From Ahrensia sp. (GTDB taxonomy: Bacteria; Pseudomonadota; Alphaproteobacteria; Rhizobiales; Rhizobiaceae), in assembly GCA_028817895.1 (NCBI GenBank), contig JAPPOQ010000030.1:248001-312000 (forward strand): a DNA stretch of 64,000 bases, read 5' to 3'. The position numbers and the translations under genes were made by a program. The notes beneath the pieces are model-generated. The model saw nothing but the letters and a program-made list of their open reading frames with translations, was not told the origin of the DNA and searched no databases. This document shows, in pieces, positions 42,395 through 51,207 of the stretch (position 1 is the stretch's first letter; every line of letters starts with the position of its first letter).

Positions 42395-43525
42395 TCAACC
42401 CGTATTGACCTGATCCATGTCGCCATCCGCCCAGTGAAGCACCTTCGGGTTCATGATGCGGAACCAGAGCGGCGGAAAAGCCGCAAGCGCGAAGCTTCCG
42501 GGATAACCCGAAGGCAGATGCGGCAGGTCGTCAAAGTTACGCAAGGCCTGATAGGGCCGCATCGGATTAGCATGATGGTCGCTATGCCGTTGCAGGTGAA
42601 ACAGCATCAGGTTCGAGACAATGTGATTGGTGTTCCATGAATGATGTGGCTGGCAGGGTTCGTAGCGACCATTTTCCTTCCTGCGCCGCTTCAGACCGTA
42701 ATGCTCGACATAATTGGCCTGGGTGAGCATCAGCCAGCCCACCCCGTTATGGATGATCAGGAAAGGGATCATAATCCAACCGAACGCAAGAATAAGAAGC
42801 ACATCCGCCATCAACGTGACGGTATAGCCTTGCAGAGTTTCGTTGCGCCAATGCCAGAATGGCAACCCGCGCCGCGCAAGGCGCTCACGCTCGTGCACCC
42901 ATCCGCGCCGCAATGTGCCAGGAATTTCGCGCGCCGCAAATGCGTAAACGCTCTCATTAAAGCGGGCGGAGGCGGGATCTTCTGGCGTCGCAACGGCGCT
43001 GTGATGCCCGCGATTGTGCTCCACGCAGAAATGACCGTAGCCGGTTATCGCGTTGGCCAACATCGCCATGAACTGGTCGAACCGCGACTGTTTGTGGCCC
43101 AGTTCATGCCCAATCGTAATGCCGGTGCCCGATGAGACGGCGGCGGAAAGGGCGATCGCCACAACGCCCCACCAGGGTAGATCCTGAGTTCCAACGAACC
43201 AGGCGGACACAAGGAATCCGGCCCAGTAGATTGGCACCGAAAGGTGCAGCAGAACGCGGTAGTAATTGTCCTGCGACATGGCCTCCACGATTTCAGAAGG
43301 CGGATTGGTGGTATCCTTGCCCACCAGCATGTCCAGCAACGGGAGAAGCGCGAAAGCATAGACGAGTGGTGCGATGGTCCACAGCGCCTGCCCGCCGGAC
43401 CAGAAATAGCCGATGATGGCAATCAGCGGCATCAGCGGAGGAGTGAAAGACAGCACCCAAAGGTAGCGTTTGGTGTCGCGATAGCGGATTTCTTCGCCTG
43501 ACGCGTCTTTTGCAACGAAAATCAT
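42395..43525 (-). CDS. alkB: Alkane 1-monooxygenase (AlkB family)
   Basis: A 376-residue integral-membrane di-iron oxygenase. The histidine motifs are HELGHK, EHNRGHH and LQRHSDHHA, with NYVEHYGL between the second and third as in true AlkB proteins. It hydroxylates the terminal carbon of medium-chain alkanes using rubredoxin electrons. No rubredoxin gene or fused rubredoxin domain is in the window, so electrons must come from elsewhere. A GAGG site precedes the start. Its 3' end meets the convergent SPOR-domain gene with 10 bp between. Confidence 0.9.
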   Translation of the reverse strand: MIFVAKDASGEEIRYRDTKRYLWVLSFTPPLMPLIAIIGYFWSGGQALWTIAPLVYAFALLPLLDMLVGKDTTNPPSEIVEAMSQDNYYRVLLHLSVPIYWAGFLVSAWFVGTQDLPWWGVVAIALSAAVSSGTGITIGHELGHKQSRFDQFMAMLANAITGYGHFCVEHNRGHHSAVATPEDPASARFNESVYAFAAREIPGTLRRGWVHERERLARRGLPFWHWRNETLQGYTVTLMADVLLILAFGWIMIPFLIIHNGVGWLMLTQANYVEHYGLKRRRKENGRYEPCQPHHSWNTNHIVSNLMLFHLQRHSDHHANPMRPYQALRNFDDLPHLPSGYPGSFALAAFPPLWFRIMNPKVLHWADGDMDQVNTG

Positions 43526-43720
43526 GGCCCAACCTCGCGAAATTCTTGAGCCAGTTCAAAGGGCTCTGAACGCAACTACAGGACAAACACTGGCATCAGC
43601 ATGCGGTGTCTTGCCGCGCAAGGCAATCTTAAGTCAGGTTGATCACCGCATGCGGCTCGTTGTCAATGCCCTGTTCGTCACCCTCATAGCTGACGGCCGT
43701 TCTGACGAGCTCCGGCGCCG

Positions 43721-43933
43721 CTACGGAAAGGGCGGAAGCTGTTTGGCAACTTTCGGGTCGCTTGATGCGGCGCTCAGTTGCAGATCGCGCTGCAAGCGGA
43801 TCATTACTTCAACCTGCCCGCCGCCATCTTCGATCAGATCATTGATGGTCAACGATGGATGGGTGATTGCGTGGCATTCAATTTTGTCGGCTTGTTCTTC
43901 CCTTTTGTCGCGCTCCTTTTCGCATTCGCGCAC
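43721..43933 (-). CDS. Possible small hydrophilic protein in the alkB-fabH gap, doubtful
   Basis: The 588-bp gap 43526-44113 has no clear gene. On the minus strand a 70-codon frame (MRECEKERDKREEQADKIEC start, charged and Gln-rich) has ordinary codon use but no recognised domain and only a weak GAG upstream. On the plus strand the same DNA reads as two in-frame pieces, MRLVVNALFVTLIADGRSD (from 43650) and, after a one-base shift near 43775, QLQIALQADHYFNLPAAIFD to a stop at 43942 with a hydrophobic tail. Both have good codon use. At most one is real, and I cannot decide which. Confidence 0.25.
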   Translation of the reverse strand: MRECEKERDKREEQADKIECHAITHPSLTINDLIEDGGGQVEVMIRLQRDLQLSAASSDPKVAKQLPPFP

Positions 43934-44113
43934 TCAATGTAGAAGCAGCCGCGTTGCGGCGCCCAGCACATCGATCACGGTGCCGCATCATTGACGCCGG
44001 GAGAAAGGGCCCAACTGTCATCTGAGCCAGTACGACCAGCCCAAAGCGCATATTGGCTTCAAAAGGTGGCTTGCCGCCGATCAGGAATACTCACTCACGA
44101 ACAGCTCGCTGGA

Positions 44114-45241
44114 TCAGGCTGCCTTGCGCACAATGACGTTGCCCACCGAATAACCGGCACCGAACGAGCAGATGATGCCGAGAGACCCCGGCGGCATGTC
44201 GGCGCTGTTTTGGGCAAACGCAATGATGGACCCGGCGGAGGATGTATTTGCGTATTCTTGAAGAATGTTTGGCTGTTCCACCGGTTTCGGCGCACGACCA
44301 AGAACCTTGCGTCCAATGAAGTCGTTCATCGACTTGTTGGCTTGGTGCAGCCACATGCGGTCCAACTTGTCCGCCTCGATGTTTTCGTCGCGGCAATGTT
44401 CGAGAACGAAGTCCGAAACGATGGTGACGACCTCCTTGAAGACCTGCCGACCATTTTGCATGAACTGCATATCGCGCTGATCACTCAGCCCCGCAGGCAA
44501 GGAGCGGCGCAGAAATCCATTATTGTTGCGGATATTGTTCGAAAATTGCGTCAAGCAACGCGTGGAGACAATCTCGAAAGCACCTTCTGCCTGCGCGGCG
44601 TCCTTTTTCTCGAGAACCACCGCCGTGCACACATCACCAAAAATGAAGTGACAATCGCGGTCGCGCCACTCCAGATGGCCGGAACAGATTTCGGGATTGA
44701 CCATGAGGATGCAGTCGGCAGAGCCGGAGCGGATCATGTCAGCTGCGGCTTGAATTCCGAACGTCGCCGATGAACAGGCGACGTTCATGTCAAAGCCGAA
44801 GCCGTCAATGCCCAGCGCTTCCTGAATCTCGATTGCGATGGCAGGATAGGCTCGTTCATGATTGGAGGCAGCGCAGATGACCGCGTCGACATCAGCGCCC
44901 GTTTTGCCAGCAGCGACGAGCGCTTCTCGCGCTGCTTTCAGCGCCATCTCGGCCATGATACCAAGCTCGCTGTCTTTGCGCTTGCGGAGTTTTGGATACA
45001 TTCGGTCCGGGTCCAGAACGCCGGATTTGTCCATCACGTGGCGTCGCTCAATGCCGGACGCCTTGAAGATAAACTCTTCACTGGAATGCTGCATGGGCTC
45101 AATGGCGCCAGCCGCAATCTCGTCGGCATGATTCTCATTGTGGCGATCGGCATAGGCGTTGAACGCTTCGACCAATTCGGCATTGGTGATCACCTCTTGC
45201 GGCGTGAAGACACCTGTACCGCTGATGACGACCTGTCGCAT
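44114..45241 (-). CDS. Beta-ketoacyl-ACP synthase III (FabH-like)
   Basis: A 375-residue thiolase-fold enzyme with the full FabH triad: Cys in NVACSSATFG, His in MWLHQANKSM and Asn in EYANTSSAG. It is longer than housekeeping FabH (about 320). The insert region after the N-terminal strand (EAFNAYADRHNENHAD and the HSSEEFI part) is typical of a second alphaproteobacterial group often annotated FabH or FabY-like. It condenses an acyl-CoA with malonyl-ACP. No fatty acid synthesis genes adjoin it; alkB and argE are the nearest. AAGGG stands upstream of the ATG. Confidence 0.82.
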   Translation of the reverse strand: MRQVVISGTGVFTPQEVITNAELVEAFNAYADRHNENHADEIAAGAIEPMQHSSEEFIFKASGIERRHVMDKSGVLDPDRMYPKLRKRKDSELGIMAEMALKAAREALVAAGKTGADVDAVICAASNHERAYPAIAIEIQEALGIDGFGFDMNVACSSATFGIQAAADMIRSGSADCILMVNPEICSGHLEWRDRDCHFIFGDVCTAVVLEKKDAAQAEGAFEIVSTRCLTQFSNNIRNNNGFLRRSLPAGLSDQRDMQFMQNGRQVFKEVVTIVSDFVLEHCRDENIEADKLDRMWLHQANKSMNDFIGRKVLGRAPKPVEQPNILQEYANTSSAGSIIAFAQNSADMPPGSLGIICSFGAGYSVGNVIVRKAA

Positions 45242-45335
45242 AATGCACAACCCTTAACGCTGGACCCCAACGTGAAAGTAGTGTCACAACGACATCACCT
45301 CAAGCTGCCTGTCTCCACACCCACCGATTGATTCC

Positions 45336-46523
45336 ATGCTGAACGCCAATCCAACCGCCCAAGACTGTATCGACGCGCTTGGGCATCTGGTGTCTTTCGA
45401 TACCGTATCCCACAACTCCAATCTCGCCCTGATCGAGTCGGTGGCGAACGCTCTTTCCGATATCGGCGTGGAAAGCCGGTTGACCCACAATGAGGAGGGA
45501 ACCAAGGCCAATCTGTGGGCAACAATCGGGCCTGCCGACCGCGGAGGCATCGTGCTTTCCGGGCACACAGACGTTGTACCGGTTGAAAACCAGGACTGGT
45601 CGTCCGACCCGTTCGTGATGGAGGAACGTGACGGGCTGCTCTATGGTCGCGGCACCTCAGACATGAAGGGGTTTGTTGCCTGCGCCTTTGCCCATGCCGC
45701 GCAGATGGCAAAGACTGATCTGAAAGTGCCGATCCATCTCGCCTTTTCCTATGACGAGGAAGTTGGCTGCACGGGTGTTATCGATCTCGTCGAAGATGTG
45801 AGCGCCAATTTTCCCAAGCCACTGGCGGTGATCGTTGGAGAGCCAACCATGATGCAGATTGTCGGTGGCCATAAGGGCGGGCGCAGCTACACGACCACCG
45901 TGCGCGGGGTCGATGGCCATTCCAGTGCGCCGGATCTCGGAGCAAATGCTATTTTTGCGGCGGCCAGAATCGTCTCCTATCTGCAAGAGGTCCAGGCAAG
46001 GCTGAAGGAACAGGCCGATCGAGAAAGCGGCTTCTCGCCACCCTATACCACCGTGGATTGCGGGTTGATAACGGGCGGAACGGCCTTCAACATCATCCCG
46101 GCGGAATGCAGTTTTGGATGGGGTCTGCGCAGCGTGCCCGGGGAAGACACGGATGCGATCGTCGCTGACATCTTCAACTTCATTGAAACGCAGGTTGAAC
46201 CCGGCCTGAAAGCGATCTCACCACAGGCCGGGGTATCGCATGTGCAACGCAATGACCTGCCGCCTTTTGCGCCCGATGAATCATCTCCAGCGGAATCGCT
46301 GTTGCGTCACATGATCGGGCAGAACCGCTCGGGCCGAGTGGCTTATGGTACAGAGGCATCGCGCTTTCAGGAAGTCGGCATTCCTGCCGTCGTATTTGGC
46401 CCCGGTTCAATTGAACAGGCGCATATCCCTGACGAGTTCATCGCCATCGAGCAGATCCACAAATGCCATGATTTTCTCAACGATCTGACGCGTTGGGCCG
46501 CCAGCCATGACCGGATAGCCTGA
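45336..46523 (+). CDS. argE: ArgE/DapE-type deacylase, probable acetylornithine deacetylase
   Basis: A 395-residue M20-family dizinc amidohydrolase. Zinc ligands are in LSGHTDVVPV, GRGTSDMKGF and YDEEVGCTG (catalytic Glu-Glu). GEPTMMQIVGGHKG and the dimerisation lid follow. Closest in type to ArgE, which removes acetate from N-acetylornithine. Rhizobia usually make ornithine by ArgJ, and such genes near lyases may serve other N-acyl amino acids. The next gene starts four bases after its stop, so they are cotranscribed. Confidence 0.8.
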   Translation: MLNANPTAQDCIDALGHLVSFDTVSHNSNLALIESVANALSDIGVESRLTHNEEGTKANLWATIGPADRGGIVLSGHTDVVPVENQDWSSDPFVMEERDGLLYGRGTSDMKGFVACAFAHAAQMAKTDLKVPIHLAFSYDEEVGCTGVIDLVEDVSANFPKPLAVIVGEPTMMQIVGGHKGGRSYTTTVRGVDGHSSAPDLGANAIFAAARIVSYLQEVQARLKEQADRESGFSPPYTTVDCGLITGGTAFNIIPAECSFGWGLRSVPGEDTDAIVADIFNFIETQVEPGLKAISPQAGVSHVQRNDLPPFAPDESSPAESLLRHMIGQNRSGRVAYGTEASRFQEVGIPAVVFGPGSIEQAHIPDEFIAIEQIHKCHDFLNDLTRWAASHDRIA

Positions 46524-46527
46524 CACT

Positions 46528-47667
46528 ATGGCAAAATCCAACGTGGACGATCTCGCAACCCTGTTTGCGCAGGCTGATGGCGCGATCGATGCCGCGACCG
46601 GCGGTGTGGTGCCCCCGTTGCAGGGCGCGACCACTTTCGTGCGCGATGAGAATTACGATCTGATGAGCGCAGACCACACCTATGCGCGCGATGACAATGA
46701 TCTCTACCGCCTGGCTGAGAGCATTCTTGCCAAGGCCGAACATGCGCAGGCCGGCCTTCTGCTACCATCGGGCATGGCGGCGGTGGCGACGCTGGTGCGC
46801 AGCGTTCCGAATGGCGGACGCATCGTGCTGCAATCCGGCATCTATTGGGGTGCAACGCGGTTCATTCGGGAGTTTTGCGTACGACGGCAAGTCGATCTTA
46901 TCGAAGTCGATTGTGCTAACCTCGACGCGCTCAACACAGCGACCGCCGACCTCGAAGCCGATCTGCTTTGGATCGAAACGCCATCAAATCCCTATTTGAA
47001 GTCGGTTGATGTCGCCGTTTGCGCGAGCATTGCAGAACGACTGGGCGCGTCGCTCATTGTCGATTCCACGGCAGCGACACCGATCCTTTCTCAACCACTG
47101 GATCATGGCGCTGATGTCGTGATGCATTCGGCAACCAAGGCGATCAATGGCCACAGCGACGTGCTGGCCGGATTTCTAGCAACAGGGGATGAAAACAGCC
47201 CGCTTTGGCAATGGGTGCTCACCGACCGCGCCACCGCCGGTGCGGTGATGGGGTCGTTTGAGGCCTGGTTGCTGATCCGTGGCATGCGCACACTGCCCTT
47301 GCGTGTGGAGCGCATGAGCGAAAACGCGCTGGCGATGGCACACTTTCTTGAGAGCCATGATGCCGTTGACCGCGTGCTTTACCCCGGCCTTGATAGCGAC
47401 CCCGGCCATGAAATCGCATGCCGACAGATGCAAGGCGGTTTCGGCAGCCTCCTATCGTTCCTCGTGAAGGGTGACCGCGCGACGGCTTTGCGCGCTGTTG
47501 GACGACTAAAACTGTTCAAACGCGCGACATCGCTTGGTGGCGTTGAAAGCCTCGTGGAGCACCGCCACACGATTGAGGATACAGTGCCCGACACCTTGCT
47601 GCGCCTGAGCGTGGGCATTGAAAGCGCCCAGGCGCTGATCGACGATCTGGACCAGGCGTTGCGTTAG
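46528..47667 (+). CDS. PLP-dependent trans-sulfuration family enzyme (MetC-like)
   Basis: A 379-residue Cys/Met-metabolism PLP enzyme. The cofactor lysine is in MHSATKAINGHSDV. Other marks are LPSGMAAVATLV (phosphate-binding loop), WIETPSNPYL and VDSTAATPI (Asp that contacts the pyridine). The C-terminal SLGGVESLVEHR is typical of cystathionine beta-lyases and related lyases. It follows the deacylase by four bases, so the pair may handle an N-acylated sulfur amino acid; that link is inference. Confidence 0.8.
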   Translation: MAKSNVDDLATLFAQADGAIDAATGGVVPPLQGATTFVRDENYDLMSADHTYARDDNDLYRLAESILAKAEHAQAGLLLPSGMAAVATLVRSVPNGGRIVLQSGIYWGATRFIREFCVRRQVDLIEVDCANLDALNTATADLEADLLWIETPSNPYLKSVDVAVCASIAERLGASLIVDSTAATPILSQPLDHGADVVMHSATKAINGHSDVLAGFLATGDENSPLWQWVLTDRATAGAVMGSFEAWLLIRGMRTLPLRVERMSENALAMAHFLESHDAVDRVLYPGLDSDPGHEIACRQMQGGFGSLLSFLVKGDRATALRAVGRLKLFKRATSLGGVESLVEHRHTIEDTVPDTLLRLSVGIESAQALIDDLDQALR

Positions 47668-47676
47668 AACTGCCGA

Positions 47677-48423
47677 TTACACGGAGCGCCCTCCGTCCAC
47701 TTCAAGCGCGACCCCGGTGATGAAATCGGCTTCATCGCTCACCAGATACAAGGCGGCATTGGCCATATCACGGGGTTGGCAGAACCGGCCAAGCGGGATG
47801 ACGGACTGGAATTTTGCGCGCACTTCCGGCGTGTCCTGCCCCATGAAATCAGCCAGCATGCCGGTTTCCCCCGCCACGGGGCACAGCGCATTGACGCGGA
47901 TATTTTTGGGGGCGAGTTCCACCGCCATGCATTTGCAGGCATTGATGACCCAGGCTTTCGACGCATTGTACCATAACAGGCCGGGGCGAGGCCTCAGACC
48001 CGCCGTTGAAGCCGTGGCGAGAATGTTGCCGCCACCTTGCGTGTCCATAATAGGGATGACCACTTTGGATGCGTGAAACAATGCCTTCATGTTGACGTCG
48101 CAAATGCGGTCGAAGCTTTGCTCATCGACGTCCAGGAGCGGCTGGTTGCGATGGGTGTAGCCGGCATTGAAGACAAAGATATCAAGCGCGCCAAAATGCG
48201 ACATCGCAGCTGCCGCCATGGCCTGATTATCCTGCGCTCGCGTCACGTCAACTTCCATCGCGACCGCCCTGTCGCCGATTTCGTCAGCGACCCGCCGCGC
48301 CTCATCGCCCTTCAAATCGGCGATCACCACATTGGCGCCTTCCTGCGCGAAGCGTTTGGCCATACCCTCGCCAAATCCACCCGCTGCGCCCGTGATGACG
48401 GCCGTTTTCCCCTCAAGTCGCAT
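47677..48423 (-). CDS. Short-chain dehydrogenase/reductase
   Basis: A 248-residue classical SDR. The nucleotide-binding motif is TGAAGGFGEG near residue 11. The active-site Tyr-Lys are in WYNASKAWV. PVAGETGM after the active site and the C-terminal DGG are standard. The Ser of the catalytic triad lies in the ATASTAGL segment. It probably oxidises an alcohol with NAD(P). The start at 48423 follows GGGAGG. Convergent with the trans-sulfuration gene; substrate unknown. Confidence 0.85.
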   Translation of the reverse strand: MRLEGKTAVITGAAGGFGEGMAKRFAQEGANVVIADLKGDEARRVADEIGDRAVAMEVDVTRAQDNQAMAAAAMSHFGALDIFVFNAGYTHRNQPLLDVDEQSFDRICDVNMKALFHASKVVIPIMDTQGGGNILATASTAGLRPRPGLLWYNASKAWVINACKCMAVELAPKNIRVNALCPVAGETGMLADFMGQDTPEVRAKFQSVIPLGRFCQPRDMANAALYLVSDEADFITGVALEVDGGRSV

Positions 48424-48498
48424 CCAATCCTCCCAAAAGTGCACATGTTCTGAAGCCTTCGAAAAGGCTATTGTGCGGGGCAATCAACCGCAAGCACG

Positions 48499-48975
48499 GT
48501 GACGATCTTGCCAGCATGCTTTCGCATCCGCCCAGCCATTCGCGGCGACATCTCCTTTTTGGAGCGCTGCGCGCATGAAGCCTATGAGCAGTATGTAAAG
48601 GCCATCGGGCGCAAACCGGCTCCGATGGTCTTTGATTTCAAAGCGCGCCTTGATCGTTCCAACATCGACGTGTTCGAGGACGAGACCGGCCCTTTTGGCT
48701 ATATGGTCTGGAAAACAGGCCGCGATCACATCTTTTTGGAAAGCATAGCCATTTTGCCTGGCAGACAGGGCGAAGGTTGCGCCCGTCGTGCCATCAGCCA
48801 TTTGGAGGTCCTGGCGCGATCCGAGGAATTGGCTGCTATTGAACTTTACACCAACGAAAAAATGACGGGTAACCTCACGCTCTATCCCCATCTTGGGTTC
48901 CACGAAACAAACCGGGTCCGCGAGGATGGCTTCAATCGGGTCTACTTTCGCAAGGTCATAGAAGTGCAAAACTGA
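48499..48975 (+). CDS. GNAT-family N-acetyltransferase
   Basis: A 158-residue GNAT protein. The acetyl-CoA binding loop is LPGRQGEGCARRAI (Q/RxxGxG/A pattern) near residue 92, followed by ELYTNEKMTGNLTLYPHLGF, the usual motif B. It starts at GTG 48499, because no ATG gives a complete N-terminal strand. It may share a promoter region with the divergent SDR gene. Target not identifiable; possibly an amine or antibiotic. Confidence 0.78.
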   Translation: MTILPACFRIRPAIRGDISFLERCAHEAYEQYVKAIGRKPAPMVFDFKARLDRSNIDVFEDETGPFGYMVWKTGRDHIFLESIAILPGRQGEGCARRAISHLEVLARSEELAAIELYTNEKMTGNLTLYPHLGFHETNRVREDGFNRVYFRKVIEVQN

Positions 48976-49014
48976 CGCGTTTACAGCTTGAATTAAATCG
49001 ATTAGATCACCGCC

Positions 49015-50490
49015 ATGTCACGACAGATTATCCCCGTCGACCCGTTCGACTACATCATTTTTGGGGGCACAGGAGACCTTGCACAACGCAAGCTCCTGCC
49101 TGCCCTGTTCCAACGCGACCTCGATCGCCAATTGCCGGATGAGTGTCGGCTGATCGGGGCGGCCCGTTCGCAGCATGATGATGCCAGCTATCGCCATTTC
49201 GCTCGCGCCGCACTTGAGGAATTCGTTCCACAAGAGGAGCGGGAGACGGAGTGTGTTGAACGATTTCTGCAAAGACTGTGTTACGTGGTTGTCGACGCCA
49301 CGGCGGAAGATGGCTGGCACCGCCTCAAATCCCTGCTCGACGAGGCCGATGACGGGCGCATAAGAGCCTTCTACCTCGCTGTCGGCCCGGCTCTGTTTGA
49401 CGATATCGCGGAGCGGCTGGAAAGCGTCGGACTGATTGATGAGCGTGCGAGGCTGGTGATCGAAAAGCCGTTCGGGCGCGATCTTGCAACCGCACAAGAG
49501 CTGAACCGCGCCATCGGACAACACTTTGGTGAAGAGCAAGTCTTTCGCATTGATCACTATCTGGGCAAGGAAACCGTCCAGAACCTTCTCGCCCTTCGCT
49601 TCGCAAACACGTTGTTTGAGCCTCTTTGGAACTCGGCACATATCGATCATGTGCAGATCACGGTCGCCGAGACCGTCGGTGTGGGGGATCGGGCAAGCTA
49701 TTATGATCGTGCCGGCGCTCTGCGCGACATGATCCAGAACCATCTGCTGCAACTGCTGTGTCTCGTTGCCATGGAACCGCCCGCCAGCGGGAGCGCTGAC
49801 GCCATCCGCGATGAAAAACTCAAGGTTTTGCGCTCGCTCATGCCGATCTCGGTCGACAATGCCGATGCCAATACGGTGCGGGCACAATACAATGCCGGGG
49901 CCGGTCCTGACGGAAAAGTGGATGGCTATCTCGACGAGCTGGGTGAGGAGAGCGACACCGAAACTTTCGTCGCGCTGAAGGCAGAAATTGGCAATTGGCG
50001 CTGGGCTGGCGTGCCCTTCTACATGCGAACCGGAAAACGCATGGCCATGAAGATGTCGGAGATCGTGATCCAGTTCAAACCAATCCCTCATGCGCTTTTC
50101 AGCGAATCTTCCGGGAAAACCGTTGCAAACAGACTGGTGCTGCGCCTGCAACCGGATGAGAGCGTGAAGCAATGGATCATGATCAAGGATCCGGGACCGG
50201 GCGGAATGCGCCTGAAACATGTGCCACTTGATATCTCATTTGCCGACGCATTCGAGGAACGCACGCCTGAAGCCTATGAGCGCCTGCTCCTTGATGTAAT
50301 CCGCGGGAACCAAACCCTTTTCATGCGCCGCGACGAGGTTGAAGCGGCGTGGCAATGGATCGACCCGATTTACAACGCCTGGAGCGACACGTCCCAGCCT
50401 GTCCGCAAATATACGGCAGGAACATGGGGGCCGAGCCAGTCCGTTGCCATGATCGAACGGGATGGGCGAACCTGGCATGATGGTGACTGA
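49015..50490 (+). CDS. zwf: Glucose-6-phosphate 1-dehydrogenase
   Basis: A 491-residue enzyme that oxidises glucose 6-phosphate to 6-phosphogluconolactone with NAD(P). The coenzyme loop is FGGTGDLAQRKL near residue 18, and the substrate site RIDHYLGKETVQN holds the catalytic His. The conserved C-terminal dimer domain is complete. It overlaps pgl by one base (TGATG) and heads the zwf-pgl-edd block, the upper Entner-Doudoroff pathway common to alphaproteobacteria. Confidence 0.96.
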   Translation: MSRQIIPVDPFDYIIFGGTGDLAQRKLLPALFQRDLDRQLPDECRLIGAARSQHDDASYRHFARAALEEFVPQEERETECVERFLQRLCYVVVDATAEDGWHRLKSLLDEADDGRIRAFYLAVGPALFDDIAERLESVGLIDERARLVIEKPFGRDLATAQELNRAIGQHFGEEQVFRIDHYLGKETVQNLLALRFANTLFEPLWNSAHIDHVQITVAETVGVGDRASYYDRAGALRDMIQNHLLQLLCLVAMEPPASGSADAIRDEKLKVLRSLMPISVDNADANTVRAQYNAGAGPDGKVDGYLDELGEESDTETFVALKAEIGNWRWAGVPFYMRTGKRMAMKMSEIVIQFKPIPHALFSESSGKTVANRLVLRLQPDESVKQWIMIKDPGPGGMRLKHVPLDISFADAFEERTPEAYERLLLDVIRGNQTLFMRRDEVEAAWQWIDPIYNAWSDTSQPVRKYTAGTWGPSQSVAMIERDGRTWHDGD

Positions 50491-51155
50491 TGGCAGTCGA
50501 AGCGTTTCACAATTTTGAAGACCGAGAGTCGCTGGCTGCGGCACTGACCTCAACCGTTGCAGGTAAGTTGCGGCAGTCACTTGAGCAAACAGGCGTTGCC
50601 TCGCTCGCTGTGTCGGGCGGCTCGACGCCGGGTCTCTTCTTCGAGAGGCTCTCCACTCTGGCGCTTGACTGGAGAAACGTTACGGTTGCGTTGGTCGACG
50701 AGCGCGATGTGCCACTCGACCATGAGCGCAGCAATGAACGGTTGGTGCGCCAAACGCTTCTCACAAACGCTGCGGCGGAGGCGCAATTTCTCCCAATCCG
50801 AGATGCACAGGCGCTTGCCGGACTTCCTGACCAGTTCACTGTGCTCATTCTGGGCATGGGCACCGACGGTCACACAGCGTCGTGGTTTCCGAATGGCGAC
50901 ACGCTTGAGGCCGTGACCGACCCGGACTGCCTGGAACGGGTCATGGCGCTAGAGGCCCCCTGTGCTGGCGAGAAACGCTACACGCTCACTATGCCCGCCG
51001 TCGCCCAAGCCAGATTCCTTGCGCTGCACATTGAGGGCGACAAGAAACGTGAGACCTTCGATGCGGCAATGGATGTCCGCGAGCCAGAGTCCATGCCCGT
51101 CGCCCTTCTTCTTCGCGATGAAGCTGTGAAACTGCATGTATTTTGGGCGCCGTGA
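50490..51155 (+). CDS. pgl: 6-phosphogluconolactonase
   Basis: A 221-residue lactonase of the DevB/Pgl family that hydrolyses 6-phosphogluconolactone. Family marks are AVSGGSTPGLFFERL near residue 40, VDERDVPLDHERSNERL near 70 and ILGMGTDGHTASWFPN near 115. Its ATG shares one base with the zwf stop. It is followed after 52 bp by edd. Confidence 0.94.
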   Translation: MAVEAFHNFEDRESLAAALTSTVAGKLRQSLEQTGVASLAVSGGSTPGLFFERLSTLALDWRNVTVALVDERDVPLDHERSNERLVRQTLLTNAAAEAQFLPIRDAQALAGLPDQFTVLILGMGTDGHTASWFPNGDTLEAVTDPDCLERVMALEAPCAGEKRYTLTMPAVAQARFLALHIEGDKKRETFDAAMDVREPESMPVALLLRDEAVKLHVFWAP

Positions 51156-51207
51156 CCTGACGCTTTGACAGCGGTTTGCGGCAGCGAACGACCCTACGGA
51201 GACAGAT

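Noticed and set aside
49018-50220. Minus-strand open frame of 400 codons opposite zwf
   Set aside because: Antisense of glucose-6-phosphate dehydrogenase; lacks any recognisable fold or start site.
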